A stretch of DNA of 64,000 nucleotides, from positions 806,001 to 870,000 of the forward strand of contig NZ_UFXX01000001.1 in NCBI RefSeq assembly GCF_900447535.1, in the 5' to 3' direction. The DNA comes from Dermacoccus nishinomiyaensis (GTDB taxonomy: Bacteria > Actinomycetota > Actinomycetes > Actinomycetales > Dermatophilaceae). The position numbers and the translations under genes are program-made. Shown here piece by piece: positions 19,988 through 29,065 of this stretch (its first letter is position 1; each line of letters starts with the position of its first letter). The notes below the pieces were generated by a model, which saw nothing but the letters and a program-made list of their open reading frames with translations, ran no database searches and had not been told where the DNA came from.

Positions 19988-20250
19988 GGTGGCATCCTTT
20001 GCGCGTCAGATCGTCGAGCAAGGACGACGTCGCCGGCGTGTGCCGGGTGGCCGCGGTACCACCTTGCTTGCCATCTCGAACCCGCGCTCTCGCCCGGTGG
20101 CGGGCGCACGAGGAGCGACATGACCGCTTCATGCCGGCTGTGACGGGCCACTCCCGCCCGGTTCTACTGGGGTGCGCTCGCGGTGTGCGCAACCTGTTCT
20201 TCCGGGGACTCGCCGCTGATGACGGCTCGAACGTCGTTGCCACCATGTTA
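19988..20250 (-). promoter_or_regulatory. T-box riboswitch leader of ileS with promoter
   Basis: The transcript upstream of ileS contains AAGGTGGTACCGCGG (20051-20065), the T-box bulge that pairs with the CCA end of uncharged tRNA. Further upstream is AGTAGAACCGGGCGGG, typical of the linker and Stem III region, and a GTCATCAGC loop where ATC (20218-20220) could be the isoleucine specifier codon. GTCGTCCTTGCTCGACGA downstream could sequester the AAAGGA ribosome site at 19995-20000. That arrangement suits translational control, which is known for actinobacterial ileS T-boxes. TAACAT at 20245-20250 is a likely -10 box. Confidence 0.85.
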
Positions 20251-20618
20251 CCCGCCGTGGCGGAGTGTTCGATCGCACGGGCAAGCCGGTGCCCCCGGCC
20301 TGTTGCCACCTGCCCCGGAGCGACTCGACGAGCCCGGACCAGCTGCACCAGTGGTGAGTCGGCCAGCCCGGGCCGACTGCATGAGTAATGTGCATCTGCA
20401 CGACTTTCATGACGCACATTCCTCGTGCAGATGCACGATTCTCGGGCAGCTGAGAAACCGGCCGCTGCGGGCAGGATCTGTGGGGCCGGGAAGCGCAGCA
20501 ACGGGCCCACCGAGCAGACGGAGCCGGGCCCGCCGCCAGGTCTTCGTTACCGTGAGTCCAGCCCCGCCGCCCTGCCGACCATGCCTGTCGACGGGCCCAC
20601 CCTTTTGAGGAGAACATC
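20251..20618. other. Long ileS-SDR intergenic region
   Basis: About 370 bases with no convincing gene separate the ileS leader from the SDR gene. The only clear structure is the twin palindrome at 20390-20436, listed separately. Reading frames here are short and lack ribosome sites. Confidence 0.6.
20390..20436. promoter_or_regulatory. Twin palindromic operator-like sites
   Basis: GTGCATCTGCAC (20390-20401) and GTGCAGATGCAC (20425-20436) are each near-perfect palindromes of the form GTGCA-N2-TGCAC and are reverse complements of each other. Their centres are 35 bp apart; with flanking bases the second reads TCGTGCAGATGCACGA. Two sites like this between divergent genes suggest a dimeric repressor acting on the SDR gene or on ileS. 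The regulator is not identifiable from the sequence. Confidence 0.55.
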
Positions 20619-21314
20619 ATGACGTCTCGCCCCACCGTCCTCGTCACCGGCGGTACGCGCGGCATCGGCCGCGCCATCTGTGACGCCCTGGCCGCCGATC
20701 ACGACCTCATCATCGGCGGCACGTCCGCCGACGCCGTGGCCGAGGCGTGTGCGCGATACGAGAACGCCCGGCCGTTCGTCGCGGATCTGGCGGACGAGGC
20801 CTCGACGACTCGCGCCGTCGAAGCTCTCGGATTGACGCGTCTCGACGGCGTCGTCCACTCCGCCGGTGTGCTCGGCAGCGGCGCGCTGACGGATCTGCGT
20901 CGTGACGACTGGCGCCGCACGTTCGAGATCAACGTCGTCGCCGTCGCCGATCTGACGCGGCTGCTCCTGCCCGCCCTGGAGGCGGCTCGCGGCACCGTCG
21001 TCGTCATCAACTCCGGTTCGGGGCTGACGGCGGGTGGCCCCGGCGGCGTCTACTCGGCGTCGAAGTTCGCAGCCCGCGCCCTCACGGACGCGATGCGAGA
21101 GGAGCTGCGCCCGAGGGGGATCCGCGTCTCGTCCGTGCACCCGGGGCGGGTGGCGACCGACATGCAGGTCGAGCTCAATTCCTTCGAGGGCCGCGAGTAC
21201 GACGAGGCGAACTACCTGCGGCCCGAGTCGGTCGCGAGCGCCGCCCGCCTCGCCCTCACGGCGACGCCGGACGCGAACGTCGACATGATCTCCGTCCGCC
21301 CCGGCCCGCGATGA
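20619..21314 (+). CDS. Short-chain dehydrogenase/reductase family oxidoreductase
   Basis: A 231-residue classical SDR. It has the NADP-type cofactor loop TGGTRGIG at 10-17, the NSGS active-site serine region, and YSASK with the catalytic Tyr and Lys near 145-149. The length is slightly short for the family. GAGGAG precedes the ATG at good spacing. Substrate cannot be inferred. A twin palindrome upstream could bind its regulator. Confidence 0.9.
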   Translation: MTSRPTVLVTGGTRGIGRAICDALAADHDLIIGGTSADAVAEACARYENARPFVADLADEASTTRAVEALGLTRLDGVVHSAGVLGSGALTDLRRDDWRRTFEINVVAVADLTRLLLPALEAARGTVVVINSGSGLTAGGPGGVYSASKFAARALTDAMREELRPRGIRVSSVHPGRVATDMQVELNSFEGREYDEANYLRPESVASAARLALTATPDANVDMISVRPGPR

Positions 21315-21351
21315 ATCACCTGAGCGACACCATGGGCACGCGTGTCCCTGG

Positions 21352-21846
21352 TCAGTGCAGCACCCACTGAGAGAAACTCCACGCGCCCCACAGCATGAGG
21401 AAGAGGCTCCACGAAGTGACCAGCACGATCGTCAATCCGCACCCGATGTCTCCGGCGCGTTCACGCCAGCCGGCTGTGTAGCCCTCCTGCGGGGCCCGAT
21501 CCCCGTGCCATCGCCGCGGCTCGCCCGCCTCGACACGCAACTGCGCAACCTGCGGCGCCGTGGACACCATGCGAACCCGTCTGGGGATGCTGCGCCACTG
21601 CGCCGCAGGCCCTCCGCGGAAGGTCCGCCACGCGGCAATTGCTTCTCGCGCCACTTCGTCGTCGCGCCCCAGGACGAAGAGCAGCGCGCCCGCCGCGGGC
21701 AGATCCCCCATCTCGAGGTGCACCTGCGCGAGCAGCGCGATGACCTCGTCGTCGGGCGACTCCACGAGATAACTCGTCAAGCGCTGACGAGCCATCCAGA
21801 GGCGGCCTTGCGCAATGTCGCCGCGGGCTCGGTCGAGGGCGGTCAT
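21352..21846 (-). CDS. DUF6584 family protein
   Basis: A 164-residue protein with a TPR-like N-terminal half (IAQGRLWMARQRLTSYL and VHLEMGDLPAAGALLF), as in DUF6584 proteins of actinobacteria. A single membrane segment lies near the C-terminus (CGLTIVLVTSWSLFLMLWGAW). No catalytic motif is visible and the function is unknown. Confidence 0.75.
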   Translation of the reverse strand: MTALDRARGDIAQGRLWMARQRLTSYLVESPDDEVIALLAQVHLEMGDLPAAGALLFVLGRDDEVAREAIAAWRTFRGGPAAQWRSIPRRVRMVSTAPQVAQLRVEAGEPRRWHGDRAPQEGYTAGWRERAGDIGCGLTIVLVTSWSLFLMLWGAWSFSQWVLH

Positions 21847-21899
21847 GGCCCTGATGATGCCCTACCGGCGGGCCGACGCACGACCCCATTCTCAGCGCG

Positions 21900-21968
21900 T
21901 CATTCCACCGTCACCGACTTGGCGAGGTTGCGGGGCTTGTCGACGTCGTGCCCGAGCACCTGCACGTC
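21900..21968 (-). pseudogene. glmS: Scar of a glmS (GFAT) 3' end
   Basis: The strand encodes the exact C-terminal signature DVDKPRNLAKSVTVE followed by TGA, the last residues of glucosamine-6-phosphate synthase. About 10 codons upstream the frame meets a stop, and the rest of the ~600-codon enzyme is absent. This is a short leftover of a deleted or relocated gene copy. A functional glmS must exist elsewhere, because the enzyme is essential for cell-wall amino sugars unless they are supplied. Confidence 0.8.
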
Positions 21969-22003
21969 ACTCGCTCAGCGCTGGCGCGCCATTCGCCCGG
22001 TAT

Positions 22004-22047
22004 GACAAAACACGCCCCACTTCCATTGAAGTGGGGCGTGCTTTGTC
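22004..22047 (-). terminator. Hairpin terminator
   Basis: A 20-bp stem (22004-22023 with 22028-22047, one mismatch) with a 4-nt loop lies between the Tdi1-like gene and the glmS scar. The stem base carries runs of A and T, giving a U-rich end on either strand. It fits as the terminator of the Tdi1-like gene. Confidence 0.8.
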
Positions 22048-22110
22048 GATCCTCACCGAGGTGGGTGTTCGGGGCTCCCGCAGGTCAGCGCATGACCACA
22101 GGCTGGCGAA

Positions 22111-22698
22111 TCAGCGCTGACGCTGCTCGCGCACCATGCGGTGCGTCAGGAGGGCGTGCTGGACGCCGTCACCCTTCGTCAGTGCGTCGGGGCTGACGGT
22201 GCCGCCGAGCGGCAGCATCGGCGTGAACGAGTAGAGCTCGCCCTCACCGAGCAGCCCCAGCTTGGTGCGCGCACCCTGGTGCGGTCCGCGCAGGTCCGCG
22301 AGGTGCGACGACGGCCCGACGAGGTGCTCGGCGAAGAACTCGTCGGCCGACTCTGCAACGACGAGGTTGGTCAGGAAGTGCGGGTCGAGGCACTGCACGC
22401 GGCCGTCCTCGTCGAGGTGGTAGACGTGGCCGAAGCTCGTGACGGCGAACGGGATGCTCGCGACACCGACACCGAACCACTCCTGCAGCACGGGCGTCCA
22501 CACGGCGGGGTCGACGAGCTGCAGCTCCTGCTTGCCGTACCAGCCGATGCCGTGGTCGCGGTACAGCGCGAGCAGAGACTGCGGCAGCCGGTCGGCCGCG
22601 TACTCGACGAACGCGGGCCCCACGGGGGTGACGTCGCTCGGTGCGAAACGCGCGACGAAGGGCTCGATCGCGGCGGCGCCGCGCGGCGTGGCGTTCAT
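22111..22698 (-). CDS. GAD-like / T6SS immunity protein Tdi1 domain-containing protein
   Basis: A 195-residue protein with an N-terminal GAD-like part (DRLPQSLLALYRDHGIGWYGKQELQLVDP), a central IPFAVTSFGHVYHLD segment and a C-terminal Tdi1-type part (LGEGELYSFTPMLPLGGTVS). Tdi1 is the immunity protein of a type VI DNase effector, but no secretion genes or toxin lie nearby. Stand-alone relatives are common in actinobacteria. The ATG at 22698 has GAGGGAG upstream. Confidence 0.72.
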   Translation of the reverse strand: MNATPRGAAAIEPFVARFAPSDVTPVGPAFVEYAADRLPQSLLALYRDHGIGWYGKQELQLVDPAVWTPVLQEWFGVGVASIPFAVTSFGHVYHLDEDGRVQCLDPHFLTNLVVAESADEFFAEHLVGPSSHLADLRGPHQGARTKLGLLGEGELYSFTPMLPLGGTVSPDALTKGDGVQHALLTHRMVREQRQR

Positions 22699-22874
22699 GT
22701 TCGTGTGCTCCCTCGTCCGAGCGACGTCTCGCCCTGATTCTCCTGCGCGCCCGGCATGTGGGCGCGTCGTCGGCCATCTGCTCATAGCCTAGGCCCCCGC
22801 CCCGGCGTTGTCGCACCGAGCCCGCCTCGTCGCCGCCGGTCGCACCAGTGCGTCAGGCATGGAAAAATGACCCC

Positions 22875-25589
22875 ATGACTTCCGACACCACCCCAGCCCA
22901 GCAGACGCCGCCCGGCGCCCGCACGATGCCCGACAAGCCCACCGTCGACGGCCTCGAGGACGTCTGGGGTCAGGTATGGAAGGAACGCGGCACGTACATG
23001 TTCGACCGTGAACGCGCCCTGCAGCTGCCGCGCGAGCAGGTTTTCGCCATCGACACTCCCCCGCCGACGGCGTCGGGCAGCCTGCACGTCGGGCACGTGT
23101 TCAGCTACACCCACACCGACTGCATGGCGCGCTACCAGCGCATGCAGGGGCGCGAGGTCTTCTACCCGATCGGCTGGGACGACAACGGCCTGCCGACGGA
23201 GCGTCGCGTCCAGAACTACTACGGCGTGCGCGGCGACGCGACGAAGCCCTACATCGAGAACTACACCCCGCCACTCGAGGGCGCCGAGGGCAAGAGCGTC
23301 AAGGCCGCCGACCAGCAGCCGATCGGGCGCAAGAACTTCATCGAGCTGTGCGACGTGCTCACCGTCAAGGACGAGGAGACGTTCGAGGCACTCTTCCGCC
23401 GTCTCGGCATCAGTGTCGACTGGAACGTGCAGTACCGCACGATCGACGAGCGTTCGCGCGCCGTCGCGCAGCAGGCGTTCCTGCGCAACCTGAAGCGCGG
23501 CGAGGCCTACCAGCAGGAGGCACCGGGGCTGTGGGACGTCACGTTCCAGACGGCCGTCGCCCAGGCTGAGCTCGAGGCACGCGACTACCCGGGCGCCTAT
23601 CACCGCGTCGCCTTCCACACGAGCGACGGCGAGAACGTCTACATCGAGACGACCCGCCCCGAACTGCTGCCCGCCTGCGTCGCCCTCATCGCCCACCCCG
23701 ACGACGAGCGCTACCAGCCGCTGTTCGGCACGAACGTCAAGAGCCCGCTGTTCGACGTCGAGATCCCCGTCCTCGCGCACCCGAGCGCCGAGATGGACAA
23801 GGGCGCCGGCATCGCCATGTGCTGCACCTTCGGTGACCTCACCGACGTCCAGTGGTGGCGCGAGCTGCAGCTGCCGACGCGCTCGATCATCACGCGCAAC
23901 GGCCGCATCACGGGCGAGGTGCCCGAGTGGATCGCGGGCGGCCCGGGCGAGCAGCTGTTCGCCGACGAGCTCGCGACGAAGACGACGTTCACCGCACGCG
24001 AGAACGTCGTCAAGGCGCTCATCGCCTCCGGTGACCTCGACGGTGAGCCGAAGAAGACGCAGCGCAAGGCCAACTTCTTCGAGAAGGGCGACAAGCCCCT
24101 CGAGATCGTGACGAGCCGCCAGTGGTACATCCGCAACGGTGGCCGTGACAAGGATCTGCAGTCGGCGCTCGTCGCACGCGGCAACGAGATCGACTGGCAC
24201 CCCGCGTTCATGCAGAGCCGCTACACGAACTGGATCGAGGGCCTCAACGGCGACTGGCTCATCAGCCGTCAGCGTTTCTTCGGCGTCCCGTTCCCGATCT
24301 GGTACCCGCTGGACGCGAACGGCGAGGCCGACTACGACAACCCGATCGTGCCCGACGAGTCCGAGCTGCCGATCGACCCGCAGGGCCAGGCGCCGAAGGG
24401 CTACGACGAGAGCCAGCGCGGCCGGGCCGGCGGGTTCATCGCCGACCCCGACGTCATGGACACGTGGGCGACGTCGTCGCTCTCCCCGCAGATCGCGACG
24501 GGCTGGCCGATCGCCGACGGCACCGCGCACAAGAGCGACCCCGAGCTGTTCGACAAGATCTTCCCGATGGACATGCGCCCCCAGGGCCACGACATCATCC
24601 GCACCTGGCTGTTCGCGACGGTCGTGCGCGCGCATCACGAGAACGACACCGTGCCGTGGAAGAACACCGCCATCTCCGGCTGGATCCTCGACCCCGACCG
24701 CAAGAAGATGTCGAAGTCGAAGGGCAATGCGCAGACACCGGAGGACGTCGTCAGGGAGTTCGGCGCCGATGCCGTGCGCTACTGGGCCGCCTCGGGCCGC
24801 CTCGGGACGGATGCCGCCTACGACACGGGCCAGATGAAGGTCGGCCGTCGCCTCGCGATGAAGGTGCTCAACGCCTCCAAGTTCGCGCTCATGACGCCTC
24901 CGGTGACGCCCGATGCCGACGCCGCACCGACGATCGAGGCGCTGCTGCCGCACGTCACGCAGCCTCTCGACGTCTCGCTGCTGACGGCCCTGCGCGACGT
25001 CGTCGAGAACGCGACGAAGAGCTTCGAGACGTGGGACTACACGCGTTCGCTCGAGTTGACGGAGACGTTCTTCTGGGCGTTCTGCGACGACTACATCGAG
25101 CTCGTCAAGGAGCGCGCCAACAACCGTGACGGTGCGTTCGACGAGGCCGAGTCGGCGTCGGCGCGTGCCGCCGTCCGCATCGCGCTCGACGTCCTGCTGC
25201 GCCTGTTCGCGCCGTTCCTGCCGTACGCCACCGAAGAGGTGTGGTCGTGGCAGCACGCCAAGTCGGTGCACCGCGCCACCTGGCCGACGCGCGACGAGCT
25301 CGCGTCCCTGCCCGACGGTGACCCGCTCGTCCTCACCGCCGTGTCTCAGGCTCTCGCCGGTGTGCGCCGCGCGAAGTCAGAGGCCAAGCTCGGCATGCGC
25401 GCCGAGGTGACGGCGATGACGCTCGCCGGCCCGGCGGCGGCCCTCGCCGCCGCAACCAAGGGTGAAGCCGACCTGCGCGCAGCCGGTCGCATCAGCGCCA
25501 TGACGAGCGTCGAGGAGGAGACGGAGAACGGCGTCCTGCTCGTGCGCGACACCGAGCTGCTCGCTCCCCCGCCGAAGGTCAAGAACTGA
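22875..25589 (+). CDS. valS: Valine--tRNA ligase
   Basis: A 904-residue class I synthetase that charges tRNA-Val. HIGH appears as GSLHVGHVF near residue 72 and KMSKSKGN near 610, and the editing domain lies between them. The sequence RYQRMQGREVFYPIGWDDNGLPTERRVQ is of the type with extended N-terminal similarity seen in actinobacterial ValS. The ATG at 22875 has AAAAAT 6 nt before it, a possible leaderless start; an in-frame ATG at 22926 would remove 17 residues. The gene stands alone and ends at a bidirectional terminator shared with clpX. Confidence 0.96.
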   Translation: MTSDTTPAQQTPPGARTMPDKPTVDGLEDVWGQVWKERGTYMFDRERALQLPREQVFAIDTPPPTASGSLHVGHVFSYTHTDCMARYQRMQGREVFYPIGWDDNGLPTERRVQNYYGVRGDATKPYIENYTPPLEGAEGKSVKAADQQPIGRKNFIELCDVLTVKDEETFEALFRRLGISVDWNVQYRTIDERSRAVAQQAFLRNLKRGEAYQQEAPGLWDVTFQTAVAQAELEARDYPGAYHRVAFHTSDGENVYIETTRPELLPACVALIAHPDDERYQPLFGTNVKSPLFDVEIPVLAHPSAEMDKGAGIAMCCTFGDLTDVQWWRELQLPTRSIITRNGRITGEVPEWIAGGPGEQLFADELATKTTFTARENVVKALIASGDLDGEPKKTQRKANFFEKGDKPLEIVTSRQWYIRNGGRDKDLQSALVARGNEIDWHPAFMQSRYTNWIEGLNGDWLISRQRFFGVPFPIWYPLDANGEADYDNPIVPDESELPIDPQGQAPKGYDESQRGRAGGFIADPDVMDTWATSSLSPQIATGWPIADGTAHKSDPELFDKIFPMDMRPQGHDIIRTWLFATVVRAHHENDTVPWKNTAISGWILDPDRKKMSKSKGNAQTPEDVVREFGADAVRYWAASGRLGTDAAYDTGQMKVGRRLAMKVLNASKFALMTPPVTPDADAAPTIEALLPHVTQPLDVSLLTALRDVVENATKSFETWDYTRSLELTETFFWAFCDDYIELVKERANNRDGAFDEAESASARAAVRIALDVLLRLFAPFLPYATEEVWSWQHAKSVHRATWPTRDELASLPDGDPLVLTAVSQALAGVRRAKSEAKLGMRAEVTAMTLAGPAAALAAATKGEADLRAAGRISAMTSVEEETENGVLLVRDTELLAPPPKVKN

Positions 25590-25595
25590 CGAACG

Positions 25596-25637
25596 ACTGA
25601 GAGCCGCGACCTGCCCGGCAGGATCGCGGCTCTCAGT
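25596..25637. terminator. Bidirectional terminator between valS and clpX
   Basis: A perfect 14-bp outer stem (25596-25609 with 25624-25637) with an additional inner CCTG/CAGG pairing lies between the convergent stops of valS and clpX. Confidence 0.8.
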
Positions 25638-25654
25638 GCGTCAGGACGCGCGCG

Positions 25655-26896
<1,242 letters not shown>

Positions 26897-27076
26897 CCGT
26901 CATCCCTTCGTCGAGCGACCCGCCGCGAGACGGGTGTGCGTACCCGACGACGGTAGTCGACGGGGCCCTCGCTGCCCCTCATTGAATCCCGCGTGGCGGG
27001 CGCCGGCCAAGGCTGTTCGCGCTGGGCGCAACGGACGCGGAGTCCCCGCACGCCTCGCGTCGCGAATCACTCTCAA

Positions 27077-28090
27077 ATGGACACACGACCAACACCTGTT
27101 GTTCATTTCCAGGACACCTTGCCAGGACAACCTTTGCGCGTGCTCGAAGACCCCCCCACGCTCTCGCCGCAGGCGCACCCGCCCGCGCCCCTCGGCCCCC
27201 CGCCGCCACGCCGCGGCCGGCCCGTCGGTGAATGGTTGACGGCGGCAGCGCTGCTGCTGCCCAACCTCGCGCTGTTGGCCGTGTTCACCTACCGACCACT
27301 GATCGACAACATCCGGTTGTCGTTCACCGACTGGACGCTGTCGGCGCCGACGCTCAACTACATCGGTCTGCAGAACTACTCGACGTGGCTGCACGACGCC
27401 AACGCGCACCAGGTGCTGCGCAACACCGCCATCTTCACCGTCGCGACGGTCGGGTTGTCGATGATGATCGGTCTCGGGCTCGCGCTGCTGCTCGATCGTC
27501 AGCTGCGCGGTCGCAACCTCGTGCGCTCGGCGATCTTCGCGCCGTTCGTCCTGTCCGGCACCGCTGTCGGCCTCGCGTTCCAGTTCGTCTTCGACCCGCA
27601 CTTCGGTCTGCTCTCCGACCTCGCGCACCGCGTCGGGCTCAGCGTCCCGGACTTCTACCAGGATCCGAACTGGGCCCTCGTCATGGTGACGCTCACGTAT
27701 GTGTGGAAGAACATCGGCTACACGTTCGTCATCTACCTCGCCGCGCTGCAGGGTCGCCGCACCGACCTCGACGAGGCCGCGGAGATCGACGGCGCGTCGT
27801 CATGGCGTCGCTTCACCAAGGTGCTGCTACCGCAGCTGCGCCCGACGACGTTCTTCCTGTCGATCACGGTGCTGCTCAACTCGGTCCAGGTCTTCGACAT
27901 CATCCAGATCATGACGCGCGGTGGCCCCCAGGGCTACGGCACGTCGACGCTCGTCTACCAGGTGTACCAGGAGACGTTCGTCAACCAGCGCGCCGGCTAC
28001 GGCGCCACGATCGCGACCATCATGTTCCTCATCCTGCTCGTCGTGACGGTCGTGCAGGTGCGGGTCATGGACAAGGAGCAGAAGGCATGA
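27077..28090 (+). CDS. ugpA: ABC importer permease, UgpA/MalF type
   Basis: A 337-residue binding-protein-dependent permease with six membrane segments. The EAA loop (DEAAEIDGASSWRRFTKVLLPQLRPT) that docks onto the ATPase is present. The first ~40 residues are Pro-rich and the start is uncertain: ATG 27077, TTG 27119 (AGGA just upstream) or GTG 27140 are possible. The ugpA-ugpE-ugpB-ugpC order is that of the mycobacterial and corynebacterial glycerol-3-phosphate or glycerophosphodiester importers, but maltose-type transporters look similar. Confidence 0.82.
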   Translation: MDTRPTPVVHFQDTLPGQPLRVLEDPPTLSPQAHPPAPLGPPPPRRGRPVGEWLTAAALLLPNLALLAVFTYRPLIDNIRLSFTDWTLSAPTLNYIGLQNYSTWLHDANAHQVLRNTAIFTVATVGLSMMIGLGLALLLDRQLRGRNLVRSAIFAPFVLSGTAVGLAFQFVFDPHFGLLSDLAHRVGLSVPDFYQDPNWALVMVTLTYVWKNIGYTFVIYLAALQGRRTDLDEAAEIDGASSWRRFTKVLLPQLRPTTFFLSITVLLNSVQVFDIIQIMTRGGPQGYGTSTLVYQVYQETFVNQRAGYGATIATIMFLILLVVTVVQVRVMDKEQKA

Positions 28091-29025
28091 GCACCGCAGC
28101 CCCGCAGGAGAACGCCGCTGCGGCCACGCCGAAGCGGTCGGGTTCCTCCCCGTTCCGACGACGCCCCCGCGAGGAGGCGCACAGCAACGAGGTCCTCGAC
28201 CACGGCGGGTTGCCGATGACGATCGCCGGTTACGCCGCGATGATGATCGCGTTCGCGATCGTCGCGATCCCGCTGTACTGGATCTTCATGACGTCGATCA
28301 AGCACCGCAGCGACATCTACACGACGCCCGCCGTCTGGTTCCCGCACTCGGTCACGGGTGAGGGTTACAAGACCGCGACGCAGTCGATCCCCTTCTGGGA
28401 CTTCTTCCGCAACTCGGTCATCGTCACCGTCATCCTGTCGCTCGCCAAGATCGTCCTCGGTGTCATGAGCGCCTACGCCCTGAGCCTCATCCGCTTCCCC
28501 GGGCGCAACCTCGTGTTCATCGTCGTCATCGCGGCGCTCATGGTGCCGAACCAGATCACCGTGATCTCGAACTACGCCCTCGTCAGCCAGCTCGGCTGGC
28601 GCAACACCTACCAGGGCATCATCCTGCCGTTGGCGGGCGTCGCGTTCGGCACGTTCCTCATGCGCAACCAGTTCCTGTCGATCCCCAGCGAGATCATCGA
28701 GGCCGCGCGCATGGACGGGGCCGGGCCGATGAAGCTGCTGCGCAAGGTCGTCATGCCGATGTCGTGGCCGACCCTCATCGCGTTCTCCATCATCACCGTC
28801 GTCAACGAGTGGAACGAGTACCTGTGGCCGTTCCTCATGTCCGACGACCAGCGCACCGGCACCCTGCCGGTCGGCCTCACCCAGTTGCAGAACAACGAGG
28901 GCATCACGGACTGGGGCCCTGTCATGGCCGCCACGATGCTCGCCATGCTCCCCGTTCTCGCCCTGTTCCTCGTCCTGCAGCGCCACATGATCAAGGGCCT
29001 CACGGCCGGCGCCGTCAAGGGCTGA
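28087..29025 (+). CDS. ugpE: ABC importer permease, UgpE/MalG type
   Basis: A 312-residue second permease with six membrane segments and the EAA motif EIIEAARMDGAGPMKLLRKVVMPMSWP. Its ATG overlaps the ugpA stop by 4 bp (ATGA), so the two membrane subunits are translated together. The first ~40 residues are polar and probably disordered. Confidence 0.87.
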   Translation: MSTAAPQENAAAATPKRSGSSPFRRRPREEAHSNEVLDHGGLPMTIAGYAAMMIAFAIVAIPLYWIFMTSIKHRSDIYTTPAVWFPHSVTGEGYKTATQSIPFWDFFRNSVIVTVILSLAKIVLGVMSAYALSLIRFPGRNLVFIVVIAALMVPNQITVISNYALVSQLGWRNTYQGIILPLAGVAFGTFLMRNQFLSIPSEIIEAARMDGAGPMKLLRKVVMPMSWPTLIAFSIITVVNEWNEYLWPFLMSDDQRTGTLPVGLTQLQNNEGITDWGPVMAATMLAMLPVLALFLVLQRHMIKGLTAGAVKG

Positions 29026-29065
29026 CCCTCTCCCCCACGCTTCACCCAGACGAAGGAAGAAACTC

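Noticed and set aside
22111-22698. Possible anti-phage or contact-dependent toxin island around the Tdi1-like gene
   Set aside because: No toxin, secretion, nuclease or mobile genes lie nearby; neighbours are housekeeping genes.
27101-27110. GTTCATTTCC resembling half of a PHO box before ugpA
   Set aside because: No second unit at the 11-bp spacing expected for PhoP sites is present, so phosphate control cannot be claimed.
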